Source of the DNA: a virus | Virus record (IMG/VR): IMGVR_UViG_3300026184_000242 | Location: 1 to 64,000 of that record | DNA length: 64,000 nucleotides | Strand: one strand, 5' to 3' | Translations under genes and position numbers: made by a program | The notes under the pieces: model-generated | What the model was told of the DNA's origin: nothing | Database searches by the model: none | What the model saw: the letters and a program-made list of their open reading frames with translations, nothing else | In this document: positions 39,535 through 47,097 of the stretch, one piece after another | Layout of the letters: each line of letters opens with the position of its first letter | Position numbering within the stretch: position 1 is the first letter of the stretch

Positions 39535-40350
39535 ATGGGCGATGGGAATTGTTCTGACCCCCGGATGATTAGAGACGTCTACGTCCGGGAGCTGGGGGAT
39601 GGAAAGGATTGGTACGGGGAAGTCCGGGCCGAGTTCGTTCCTTCCCGCAGCCTGGGGTGGATCGGGGTTACGGGTTTTCACCAGGAGGCCAGCGAAGATC
39701 CTGGATTCGACTTTCCTGTAGCCGTGGTAGGGGTAACCCGGGAGGAGCTGATCGAGTCCGCTATCCTGGTGCGGGATGCCCTGCGCCAGTGGGGCACCCA
39801 GCTCACCGCCGGCCACCGGCCCACCGAGGCCAGGCAGGGTTTGCGCCGGGCCAAGCGGGCCATTCTGGGGGAGGCGGAGCCGGAGCCAGCCAAGACTCCG
39901 AGTAAACAACCCGCCCCCACCGAGAAACCTGCCAACCAACAAGGTTGCACCCTCAACCCAGACGGCAAAACCTACTCCGTTCCCCCCCACCTTCTCCGCA
40001 GCCCGCCCAGCTCCAATCCCCGCGCCCAGAAGTGGACCCAGGTCCCCCGGGCTGACCAATTCGTTAGCGACCCCTCTTGGCGTGGCCGGAAAGTGGAGGA
40101 GCTGGAGCTTGGGCCCTACCCGCGCGGCCGGCTTTTGGCCGCAGGGATCCGGAGGCTGGGGCAACTCCAGGACTTCACGGAGGCCGACCTGGCCCAGATC
40201 CAAGGCATTGGCACCGATACCGCCCGCGCCATCCTGACCACCATCAACCAGTACGTGGCCTGGGAAGGAAGCGGAAAGAAGGTCACACGGGCCCGCGACC
40301 GCAACCCAAACCCGGCCAAGACCAAGGCCAAGCCCAAGGAGCTTTTCTGA
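39535..40350 (+). CDS. Protein with RNA polymerase alpha-CTD-like helix-hairpin-helix domain
   Basis: The 271-residue product has an N-terminal alpha/beta region (residues 1-110), a Pro/Lys-rich linker (about 120-190) and a C-terminal segment LLAAGIRRLGQLQDFTEADL followed by AQIQGIGTDTARAILTTINQ. That segment looks like the helix-hairpin-helix fold of the RNA polymerase alpha C-terminal domain. It starts the recombination operon and abuts the exonuclease gene. It may bind DNA or host polymerase. Confidence 0.65.
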   Translation: MGDGNCSDPRMIRDVYVRELGDGKDWYGEVRAEFVPSRSLGWIGVTGFHQEASEDPGFDFPVAVVGVTREELIESAILVRDALRQWGTQLTAGHRPTEARQGLRRAKRAILGEAEPEPAKTPSKQPAPTEKPANQQGCTLNPDGKTYSVPPHLLRSPPSSNPRAQKWTQVPRADQFVSDPSWRGRKVEELELGPYPRGRLLAAGIRRLGQLQDFTEADLAQIQGIGTDTARAILTTINQYVAWEGSGKKVTRARDRNPNPAKTKAKPKELF

Positions 40351-41232
40351 ATGCTTACGGAGGAGGACAAGAGGCTTCGGCAAACCGGGGTAGGGGGTTC
40401 CGATCTGGCCACCATCCTGGGGCTGAATCCTTACCAGACCGCGTGGGAGCTGTACTACGAGAAGATCGGTGTCATGCCTGACGACGGCGAGGACAGCTTG
40501 GCGCAGCGGATGGGCCATCGCCTGGAGGATCCTATCGCCCGCGAGTACGCCCAGGAGTTCCAGGTCCGCCTCCGGCGGCGCAACCAGACGGTGCGCCACC
40601 CCAAGTACGACTGGTTGCTGGCCAACATCGACCGGGAGCGCGTCAAGGAGAAGCGCGGGGTGGAGATCAAGAATGTCGGGTGGCCGATGGTGGACCGTTG
40701 GGGGCCCAGCGGGACGGATCAGGTAGCCGAGCACTACCTACCCCAGCCGCTGCACTACATGCTCGTGCTCGACTATCCGCGCTGGGACGTCGCCGCCTAC
40801 CTGGCCGGCACGGAGATCCGCTACTACCACCTGGAGCGTGACCCCGAGTGGGACGAAATCATTATCCAGACCACCCACGACTTCTGGCACCACCACGTGC
40901 TGGTCCAGAAGCCCCCGGAGCCGGATTTCTCCAAGGAGCCCAACCGGGAGGCCCTGAAGCGCCTCTACCCCGGGACGAATGGGGAGACGGTCGAGCTTCC
41001 CCCGGAAGCGGTTCACTGGGACCGCGTGTACCAGGAGTCCCGGGAGCTGGCAAAACGCTATGACAACGCCGCACAGGCCGCCCAGGCCCATATTCTGGAG
41101 CTGATCGGGGAGGCGTCCCGGGGGGTGTTTCCGGATGGCTCCGGGTGGGAGCGCAAGAAGGTTTCCCGCAAGGGCTACACCGTCGATGCGGCCGAGTATG
41201 TCCAGGCCAACCGCAAGAAGGAGCTGAAATGA
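40351..41232 (+). CDS. YqaJ-type viral recombination exonuclease
   Basis: The 293-residue product has the YqaJ pattern of lambda-exonuclease-like enzymes: N-terminal GVGGSDLATILGLNPYQTAW, GHRLEDPIAREYAQ, and the PD-(D/E)xK core LLANIDRER...GVEIKNVGW. It would resect double-stranded ends 5' to 3' for annealing by the RecT-type protein, whose gene overlaps its stop (ATGA). Confidence 0.9.
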   Translation: MLTEEDKRLRQTGVGGSDLATILGLNPYQTAWELYYEKIGVMPDDGEDSLAQRMGHRLEDPIAREYAQEFQVRLRRRNQTVRHPKYDWLLANIDRERVKEKRGVEIKNVGWPMVDRWGPSGTDQVAEHYLPQPLHYMLVLDYPRWDVAAYLAGTEIRYYHLERDPEWDEIIIQTTHDFWHHHVLVQKPPEPDFSKEPNREALKRLYPGTNGETVELPPEAVHWDRVYQESRELAKRYDNAAQAAQAHILELIGEASRGVFPDGSGWERKKVSRKGYTVDAAEYVQANRKKELK

Positions 41233-41999
41233 CCGCCAGCCAGCCGAGCCTCCTGGTGCGGATGGGGCAGCAATACGGGGTGGACCCCAACAAGATGATG
41301 GTCACCCTCAAGTCCACCGCCTTCCGCCGCGCGGGCCAGATCACCAACGAGGAAATGATGTCCCTCCTGGTGGTGGCCGAGCAGTACGGGCTCAACCCCT
41401 TCACCGGGGAGATCCACGCCTTCCCGAGCAGATCCGGAATCATCCCCGTGGTGGGCGTGGATGGCTGGAGCCGGATCATCAATGAGAACCCCAACTTCGA
41501 CGGGGTGGAGTTCGTGTACTCCGAGGAAATGGCCCAGCCCGAGGGCGGCAAACGCGCCCCCGAGTGGATCGAGGCGGTGATCTACCGCAAGGACCGCAGC
41601 CACCCCACCCGCGTCCGGGAGTACCTGGACGAGGTCTACCGGGGCACCCAGCCCTGGGTCACCCATACCAAGCGCATGCTCCGGCATAAGGCCCTGATCC
41701 AGGGGGCCCGGATTGCCTTCGGGTTCGCCGGCCTCTACGACGAGGACGAAGCGGAGCGGATCCGGGAGGCGCAGGTAGTGGAGCCCCAGGGCGGCCCGGT
41801 GGAATCCACCCCCACCAGCCGCACCCAGGACCTCAAGGACCAATTCCTGCCGCCATCCGATCCGGACGAGGACGGTGCCGAGGCGGAGGGCGAGGAGCTT
41901 GCCGCAGAGGGGCCGGAGGAGAATCCGGACGACGAATTGTCCGCCCTGGATGGCGACCCCGGGCAAACCACCAAGGAGGACGCCGAGGATGGAGAGTAA
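41229..41999 (+). CDS. RecT/Bet-type single-strand annealing protein
   Basis: The 256-residue product has LLVVAEQYGLNPFTGEIHAF, GIIPVVGVDGWSRIINENP and WVTHTKRMLRHKALIQGARI, the Bet/RecT family signature. An acidic, probably disordered C-terminal tail (from about 190) follows, as is usual. It pairs with the exonuclease upstream and SSB downstream. Confidence 0.92.
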   Translation: MTASQPSLLVRMGQQYGVDPNKMMVTLKSTAFRRAGQITNEEMMSLLVVAEQYGLNPFTGEIHAFPSRSGIIPVVGVDGWSRIINENPNFDGVEFVYSEEMAQPEGGKRAPEWIEAVIYRKDRSHPTRVREYLDEVYRGTQPWVTHTKRMLRHKALIQGARIAFGFAGLYDEDEAERIREAQVVEPQGGPVESTPTSRTQDLKDQFLPPSDPDEDGAEAEGEELAAEGPEENPDDELSALDGDPGQTTKEDAEDGE

Positions 42000-42303
42000 A
42001 AAGAATCAGGACGACCTGCTGGCGCACCAACTGCGCCAGATGGCCGATGGGCAGGAGGTATCCGTGGAGGCCCTGATCCGCGCGGCCCATCGGATCGAGC
42101 AGCTCAACGCCTTCCACGAACAGATCATCAACGCCTCCGGCGGGATCTTCCAGGGCCTGATTCGGCTCCTGCCCGAGTCCGACCGGGACGAAGGCATGAG
42201 CTTCGCGGACCAGCGCCACCTCCACACCACCATCCGCCGGGCCTATGACCTGGCCCTGGCTGGCGGGTTCGATCCCGACCAGCGCCCGGAGGCCAAGGGA
42301 TGA
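41989..42303 (+). CDS. Small helical protein in recombination operon
   Basis: The 104-residue product is a helical, charged protein. GGAGGACGCC lies a few bases further upstream than usual, and the gene overlaps both RecT and SSB. It may modulate recombination; no motif is seen. Confidence 0.6.
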   Translation: MESKKNQDDLLAHQLRQMADGQEVSVEALIRAAHRIEQLNAFHEQIINASGGIFQGLIRLLPESDRDEGMSFADQRHLHTTIRRAYDLALAGGFDPDQRPEAKG

Positions 42304-42689
42304 TTTCCTTCAACAAGCAGTTCATCCAGGGCGAGGTGGTAAACGAGCCAGAGGTCAGCAACCAGGGCCGGACGGCCCGGGGCAAGGTCACCGTGCGTAC
42401 CGACCGGGTGGTGAACAAGCGCGAGGGTGGCCAGGAAACCTATAGCGACTACCACCGGGTGGTGGCCTTTGGGGACCGGGCCGACACCCTGGGCCAGGTC
42501 CGCCAGGGAGACGTGGTCTATGTGGAGGGGCGCAGCTCCACCCGCAAGTACCAGGACAAGCAGAACAACAACCGCTACATCACCGAGCTAATCGCCATGG
42601 AGATCCAGACCCAGGAATCCCGCCCTCAGCCCCAGGAGGTTCCCTCCAATGCGGGCGGCGAGGACCTGGAGGACGATCTGCCGTTCTAG
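42300..42689 (+). CDS. ssb: Single-stranded DNA-binding protein
   Basis: The 129-residue product has an OB fold typical of SSB (FNKQFIQGEVVNEPEV, KVTVRTDRVV, YHRVVAFGDRADTL, QGDVVYVEGR) and a C-terminal acidic tip ending DDLPF, the protein-interaction tail of bacterial SSB. It overlaps the preceding gene and is followed by a GGAGGACGCC leader. Confidence 0.92.
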   Translation: MISFNKQFIQGEVVNEPEVSNQGRTARGKVTVRTDRVVNKREGGQETYSDYHRVVAFGDRADTLGQVRQGDVVYVEGRSSTRKYQDKQNNNRYITELIAMEIQTQESRPQPQEVPSNAGGEDLEDDLPF

Positions 42690-42701
42690 GAGGACGCCAA
42701 G

Positions 42702-42935
42702 ATGTCGGATGGGCTTTACCGGGTTTCGGATGGGGCGGAAGCCGTTTTCGTCCAGGAGGACGGAACGGAGATCCGGGTTCATAACTCGCACGATACCACC
42801 GGGGTGGTGGTGGACTTCCGCTACCCGGACGGCCGGAAACACCATCCACTCCATGTGGTGCGCCTGCTGACCCATCGAGTCCGGATCGAGCGCCCCACGG
42901 AGCCGCTAGTGGGGCACCCTTTGGACGATGATTAA
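42702..42935 (+). CDS. Small early protein, unknown
   Basis: The 77-residue product is beta-rich (GLYRVSDGAEAVFVQEDGTE...). TAGGAGGACGCCAAG precedes the start. Function unknown. Confidence 0.6.
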   Translation: MSDGLYRVSDGAEAVFVQEDGTEIRVHNSHDTTGVVVDFRYPDGRKHHPLHVVRLLTHRVRIERPTEPLVGHPLDDD

Positions 42936-43206
42936 GCATGGTTGCTATAACGCGCCGCGTCATAGGGCCTGGCCAGGGGCGAGCCTGACCTGCGCCTACA
43001 GTTTCGACCCCGACGCGGACCACGGGCCATGCAGGGGCTGTTTCCACTACCGCCGGGTCTACCCCGGGGATGAATGGCTGTACCCACAGTACGTCGCCGC
43101 GCAGGGCGTACATTACATCGACCGGCCCTGCCCGGAATGCGGGCGTGAGCGGCTGGTGAGCAATGGGCAGCGGGTATGGTGCCCGCGCTGCCCTCATTCG
43201 CCTTAA
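42928..43206 (+). CDS. Zinc-ribbon protein, unknown
   Basis: The 92-residue product has CRGCF (35-39), CPECG (68-72) and CPRCP (84-88), so it probably binds zinc. It overlaps the previous gene. It could be a nucleic-acid-binding factor. Confidence 0.6.
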   Translation: MIKHGCYNAPRHRAWPGASLTCAYSFDPDADHGPCRGCFHYRRVYPGDEWLYPQYVAAQGVHYIDRPCPECGRERLVSNGQRVWCPRCPHSP

Positions 43207-43218
43207 CTGGAGGACGCC

Positions 43219-43653
43219 ATGCAGCGTTACATGCAGTTCACCGATTATGAGAACGACCGGCTCCTGATCAACCTGGATCACGTCTACGCCTGCGGGTACC
43301 GCCGGGACCGCCATGGGACCTACGGCGGGGGCACCCCTCCCGTCCTGTTCCTGGAGTTCGGTGGGGTTTTGCAGCACGTGGTGCTCAAGGACGAATCCCT
43401 GGTGATCCAGTCGGCCAACGAGGTGCGCGAGCTGGGCCACCGGGTGCTGTTCGCCTCCTGGGGAATCAACCCGGACAAGACCGTCTGGATGCGGGCCGAC
43501 CGGATCATCCATGCCCTGGAGAGTCCTGGAGGCGAGTACACCACCGTGGGCCTGGGCGAGACGGGTGACCCGAACGACCGCCGCCCGGACGGGCTGGAGG
43601 TGGCCGAGAACCTGGATCAGCTCCAATCCCACCTGCACCAGCTCTGGAACTAG
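43219..43653 (+). CDS. Early protein, unknown (144 aa)
   Basis: The start has a perfect GGAGGACGCC leader. The product is a mixed alpha/beta protein with GGGTPPVLFLEFGGVLQHVV; no motif recognised. Confidence 0.6.
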   Translation: MQRYMQFTDYENDRLLINLDHVYACGYRRDRHGTYGGGTPPVLFLEFGGVLQHVVLKDESLVIQSANEVRELGHRVLFASWGINPDKTVWMRADRIIHALESPGGEYTTVGLGETGDPNDRRPDGLEVAENLDQLQSHLHQLWN

Positions 43654-43662
43654 GGGGAGAAA

Positions 43663-44127
43663 ATGGCGCGAATGCTCATATCAATCCCCGTCCTGGCCAC
43701 GACGTCCGGCCGCTTCCGGAACCTTTCCCGGATCGGGGCTGGAGGGTTGCTGTTCCAGGAGATCAAGGTGGTCTGGGAGGACGGAAGGGCCTTCTGGACC
43801 ATCGGCTGCACGACGATTTCCACCAAGGACCTGCGCAGGGCCCTCCGTCGGTCCCTGATTTCCTACCGCTGGGCCGCCCTCGCCCTTTCCCCCATGGCCA
43901 CGGGTGAGGACGTCAAGCGTCATGCCTGGCTTGGGCGGTACGTGCTCCGGATCATGGAGATCCTGGAGGACAGGAGGGTGACGGAGTTCGATGTCAAGAT
44001 CCTGGCCGATGCCGAGGTAACCGCTCCGGATACGTCTATCCTCCAAGAAACCCTGGAGGACCTGGAGGCGATACGGGACCGAGCCGGACGCTCCCATGCA
44101 CGGATCCGGATGCGAATGAACCACTGA
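43663..44127 (+). CDS. Early protein, unknown (154 aa)
   Basis: The basic 154-residue product has hydrophobic strands followed by a long helical C-terminus. GGGGGAGAAA precedes the start. Function unknown. Confidence 0.6.
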   Translation: MARMLISIPVLATTSGRFRNLSRIGAGGLLFQEIKVVWEDGRAFWTIGCTTISTKDLRRALRRSLISYRWAALALSPMATGEDVKRHAWLGRYVLRIMEILEDRRVTEFDVKILADAEVTAPDTSILQETLEDLEAIRDRAGRSHARIRMRMNH

Positions 44128-44179
44128 ACCACGGAACCGCTGACTACCCCGGGGGCCTCCCCGGGGCTTGGAGGACGCC

Positions 44180-44506
44180 ATGACTGCCAACCCCTTTGGA
44201 CGCAACAAGCGCCAGGCCTGGAGAAACCGCCTGGTCCTCTACGACCTCACCACCCGGACCCTCCAGGACACCGGACTCCGCTATGGCTTAACCCCCACCC
44301 GGGTCCGCCAGATTGCCGTGGAGGAGATCCGGGACTACTTCCCCGAGCTGAAAGACGGGGACAGCCCTCCGTCCATCCGGCAATTCCACCAGAGACCGCG
44401 TCTGAACCGGCGGACGATTACCAAGACCACTCCCTGGTGGGTTTTCCTCATGGGGCCTTGTGTACGGATGCGGGGCCGGTTCCGCCACTTCCGCCGCCAG
44501 TCCTGA
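44180..44506 (+). CDS. Small helix-turn-helix protein
   Basis: The ATG at 44180 has the GGAGGACGCC leader. The 108-residue product has an N-terminal helix-turn-helix resembling sigma-factor region 4 (LQDTGLRYGLTPTRVRQIAV, about 31-50) and a basic Arg-rich tail. It may regulate middle or late transcription. Confidence 0.6.
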   Translation: MTANPFGRNKRQAWRNRLVLYDLTTRTLQDTGLRYGLTPTRVRQIAVEEIRDYFPELKDGDSPPSIRQFHQRPRLNRRTITKTTPWWVFLMGPCVRMRGRFRHFRRQS

Positions 44507-44521
44507 CAAAGGAGCTTTCCC

Positions 44522-44926
44522 GTGTCGGATTATCCATCCGTGCGTTCCCTGATGTCCCGTTTTCCGAATCCGGTCCGTGCTCGTCATGGGACTAAACGTA
44601 ACCGGTATTGCGTGGGTGGGGCGTTACTTATCGCCCTGGAGGAGCGGGAAGATAGCCGGAGGCTGTCTTTCCCCTCTTACTCCGAGCTTGGCATGGAGTT
44701 CCAAAAGGTGAACCCAGGGCTATCCCCGGTTCGGGCCCATTCACTGGCCGATGAGCTGGTCGATGCCAACGACCGGGGCCAGTTTAATGAGGCCTGGGGG
44801 ATCCTGGCCGAGGTCTTGGGGGAATCCAAGCCCGTCCCGCGCTCCAAGTCCCTGGTACCCATCGAGCCCGAGCCCGTCGAGCCGGTGCGGATCGAGCTGG
44901 AGCAGAAAGAACCAGCCCTTGTCTAG
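44522..44926 (+). CDS. Early protein, unknown; GTG start
   Basis: The GTG has AAAGGAGCTTTCCC before it. The 134-residue product ends with a Pro/Glu-rich tail. It lies directly before the AAA+ gene. Function unknown. Confidence 0.55.
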   Translation: MSDYPSVRSLMSRFPNPVRARHGTKRNRYCVGGALLIALEEREDSRRLSFPSYSELGMEFQKVNPGLSPVRAHSLADELVDANDRGQFNEAWGILAEVLGESKPVPRSKSLVPIEPEPVEPVRIELEQKEPALV

Positions 44927-44981
44927 CGATAATCCGTTTGAGCCTGATCAACTATCCTCCATCCCTCCAGGGGAGATTCAT

Positions 44982-46121
44982 ATGCAGGACGCCAAGACTT
45001 CCGGAATGAGCCTGGGATTCCACAACGAGGATCCCGACGAGCTGGAGCTGTACGCCTTCCTGTCCAAGGAGCAGGGGTACTTCGAGCCCGAAACCTCCCA
45101 CCTGTTCCAGGCCCACCTGCAACCAGAGCAGGTCGCCTACTTCCAGGAGCTGGTGCTGGAGCACCTGTCCGACGGTCAGCCCTTGGCCCAATTCCACGCC
45201 GATCTGGCCAAGGACGGCTATATCCTCCACCCCCGTGCCCGGCTGCTGATCCACCGCCACGCCTACGGATCCTCCTCCACCAAGGTTTTCGCGGTGCTGC
45301 CTCCCGATCAGCTCCAGCCGTTCCAGAAGATCCTGGAGAGGGTGGACCAGGACCGCCCGGTTGTGAAGGACGGGACCGCCGGCGTCACGCTCCACTTCTG
45401 GGAAAAGGACCCCATGGGCCGCCTGAATTTCGACCGGATGCTGGTCCAGGCCGACAGTCTCGGCGGGGACGATGGGCTGTATCCCTTCCTGAACGTCCCC
45501 AAGATGGTCAACAGCTTCCTGGATTCCGACGAGCATATCCTGATCCTGTTCGGCCCTCCTGGCTCCGGGAAAACCAGCCTCATAAAGCGTGTCATGTGGG
45601 AGGTGGCCCAAAGCGGACTGCGCCAGGGCGAACCCTTCCCCAACACGTTCTATGTCAAGGACGAAAACCTGCTCCGGGACAACAGCTTCTGGAGCAAGAT
45701 GTCCGGCTCCAACTGCTCCCTGCTGGTGCTGGACGACCTGGACGACAGCCTCCAGCCCCGCACCGCCAGGAAGCCCAATCCGTTCGTCAGCCAGCTCCTG
45801 TCCTACTCGGACGGCGTGTTCCAGCATCCAGCCAAGACGATCATCACCTCCAACCGGCCCGAGCAATCGGTGGATAAGGCGCTGGTGCGCCCCGGGCGGT
45901 GCTTCGACGTCCTGGAAATGCCCTACCTGACCCGGCAGCAAGCCCAAACGTACTGGACAAGCCAGGGGCTGTCCGCCTCCTCCTTCCATGACCATTTCGA
46001 GGGTCAGGAGGAGATCAGCCAGGCGTGGCTGGTCAGCGCCGTCCAGACGGCCAAGGATCTGCTCCCCCGGGACTACCTCCACCAGGAGGGGGTGAGCGTT
46101 CGCCAACGGTTCCTGCAATGA
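44982..46121 (+). CDS. AAA+ ATPase
   Basis: The 379-residue product has an N-terminal domain of about 170 residues without recognised motif and a C-terminal AAA+ module with GPPGSGKTS (about 191), LLVLDDLDD (about 247), TIITSNRPEQ (sensor 1) and VRPGRCFDVLEMP (arginine-finger region). The ATG at 44982 has GGGGAGATTCAT before it; upstream in-frame codons belong to the preceding gene. It may act as a motor or chaperone on DNA or proteins. It precedes two small genes and the Ro60/Y RNA locus. Confidence 0.88.
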   Translation: MQDAKTSGMSLGFHNEDPDELELYAFLSKEQGYFEPETSHLFQAHLQPEQVAYFQELVLEHLSDGQPLAQFHADLAKDGYILHPRARLLIHRHAYGSSSTKVFAVLPPDQLQPFQKILERVDQDRPVVKDGTAGVTLHFWEKDPMGRLNFDRMLVQADSLGGDDGLYPFLNVPKMVNSFLDSDEHILILFGPPGSGKTSLIKRVMWEVAQSGLRQGEPFPNTFYVKDENLLRDNSFWSKMSGSNCSLLVLDDLDDSLQPRTARKPNPFVSQLLSYSDGVFQHPAKTIITSNRPEQSVDKALVRPGRCFDVLEMPYLTRQQAQTYWTSQGLSASSFHDHFEGQEEISQAWLVSAVQTAKDLLPRDYLHQEGVSVRQRFLQ

Positions 46122-46366
46122 CCGACCGGCGGGCATCGCAGGAGGATCTGGCCTACGCCCTGGCCCAGGTCCTTTTCCTGCTGGACCGGCTGGAAACCCT
46201 GGAGCGGGACGAAATCCAGGAGGCCGCCCGGACGTTTGCCGCCTACTCCAAGGTGTCCCGGGCTCCGCTGTTCGAGCAGAAGGTGGCCCGCAACCTTTCC
46301 CGCCTGCGTCTGGCGAGCGGCTCCTGGAGCCAACGGCGAGCGGCGAGGGAAACCAATGGGCCATAG
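46118..46366 (+). CDS. Small helical protein, unknown
   Basis: The start overlaps the AAA+ stop (ATGA). The 82-residue product is a charged helix bundle (LAYALAQVLFLLDRLETLER...). It may be a partner of the ATPase. Confidence 0.6.
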   Translation: MTDRRASQEDLAYALAQVLFLLDRLETLERDEIQEAARTFAAYSKVSRAPLFEQKVARNLSRLRLASGSWSQRRAARETNGP

Positions 46367-46619
46367 CACCAAGGTCGGCAACAAGCGGCGCTCCCTGGAG
46401 GAGCAGGCCCGGGAGGACCGCTACAACGCCTGGGTGAAACGGTCGGGGAAGGAGGCCGCCGACCGGATCCTGGAGCTGGAGGACGCCCTGCACCTTGTCC
46501 TCCAATCCCTGGGGGACATGATCCCCAGGGCCGACGATAGGACGGCCGCAGCCCGGACAGCGAAGCGACGGGCAGAGGAGGTGCGGGACAATGCTTACGG
46601 GGTTGCCCGAAAAAACTAG
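46356..46619 (+). CDS. Small helical basic protein, unknown
   Basis: The 87-residue product is Arg/Lys-rich and helical; its end abuts the Y RNA promoter. It overlaps the preceding gene. Function unknown. Confidence 0.6.
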   Translation: MGHSTKVGNKRRSLEEQAREDRYNAWVKRSGKEAADRILELEDALHLVLQSLGDMIPRADDRTAAARTAKRRAEEVRDNAYGVARKN

Positions 46620-46657
46620 GATAACCCCATTGACATGACAGGGAGGGCCAGTAGAAT
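46620..46657 (+). promoter_or_regulatory. Promoter of the Y RNA-like locus
   Basis: GATAA, 5 bases, TTGACA, a 16-base spacer and TAGAAT form a strong promoter that begins at the last base of the preceding stop codon. It would start a transcript at about 46664 reading through the three structured units to the terminator at 47059-47083. Confidence 0.85.
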
Positions 46658-46682
46658 AGGAATTGTGCCGCAGACGTCGGAC

Positions 46683-46759
46683 GGCCGGGGGATCTTCCCG
46701 CTTCGCACCCCGGCCCCGTCCGGCCACACAAGGATAGCTTGCTGTCCTTGTGTGGCTGG
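46683..46759 (+). other. Leader hairpins before the Y RNA units
   Basis: Two strong stems lie in the leader. The first is a perfect 8-bp stem 46683-46690 with 46708-46715. The second is a perfect 12-bp stem 46723-46734 with 46745-46756, which extends outward to 46720/46759. The second stem uses the GGCTGG bases that also start unit 1, so the two folds are mutually exclusive. Confidence 0.65.
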
Positions 46760-46828
46760 ATGGCGCAGAGGACAGGTACTTCGTCCAGTGATAACGTCAA
46801 CCCCCGTTCGCAACAGCTTCCTCCAGCC
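46754..46828 (+). ncRNA. Y RNA-like unit 1
   Basis: A 7-bp closing stem (GGCTGGA / TCCAGCC) encloses TGGCGCAG at the 5' side, a hairpin GGAC...GTCC around AGGTACTTC, and CAGCTTCC at the 3' side. The same 5' and 3' conserved blocks bound units 2 and 3. Bacterial Y RNAs form a stem from their ends that is bound by the Ro60 (Rsr) ring. The Ro60-family gene lies directly downstream. Confidence 0.7.
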
Positions 46829-46839
46829 TCTACTCAGTT

Positions 46840-46920
46840 TGCCCGTGGCGCAGGGCTCGGTTACTTCGCCAGTGACTTGAAATCACTACCAAAACACCGA
46901 GCCCATCAGCTTCCCGGGCA
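46840..46920 (+). ncRNA. Y RNA-like unit 2
   Basis: A closing stem TGCCCG/CGGGCA encloses TGGCGCAG and CAGCTTCC as in unit 1. Inside, GGGCTCGGT (46853-46861) pairs with ACCGAGCCC (46896-46904). A perfect 5-bp hairpin AGTGA/TCACT (46871-46887) has the 7-base loop CTTGAAA, which equals a serine (UGA) anticodon loop, although no full tRNA folds. The closing-stem bases differ from unit 1 but still pair, which supports the structure. Confidence 0.7.
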
Positions 46921-46926
46921 TCTTTT

Positions 46927-47055
46927 CGGGTGGCGCAGAGGGCGGATACTTCGCCATAGGAGCGAGTGGTCGTCGGTTCGAGTCCGACCGGGTTTCAAAG
47001 GAACCCGTAGCTCAGTGGGTAGAGCACTTATCTCCGTCCTCCCCAGCTTCCCCCG
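46927..47055 (+). ncRNA. Y RNA-like unit 3 with tRNA-like module
   Basis: CGGG/CCCG closes the unit around TGGCGCAG and CAGCTTCC. The insert is tRNA-like in permuted order: T-arm GTCGG-TTCGAGT-CCGAC (46972-46988), acceptor stem CGGGTT/AACCCG closed by a 7-base loop (46989-47007), TA, then D-arm GCTC-AGTGGGTA-GAGC (47010-47025). AGTG (46965-46968) pairs with CACT (47025-47028) to join it to the Ro-binding stem. This is the layout known for YrlA-type bacterial Y RNAs. Confidence 0.8.
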
Positions 47056-47058
47056 TCC

Positions 47059-47083
47059 GGGGCCCTTCGGGGCCCCACTTTTT
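47059..47083 (+). terminator. Terminator of Y RNA-like transcript
   Basis: A perfect 7-bp stem (GGGGCCC / GGGCCCC) with a TTCG tetraloop is followed by AC and five T residues. It lies 14 bases before the Ro60-family start, so the RNAs end here and the protein is made from read-through. Confidence 0.88.
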
Positions 47084-47097
47084 CAAGGAGCCCCGCC

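Noticed and set aside
46754-47030. Ordinary tRNA genes (serine-like anticodon arm, perfect T-arm, perfect D-arm)
   Set aside because: The arms belong to different units and no complete cloverleaf can be folded; the D-arm and T-arm pair as a permuted module instead.
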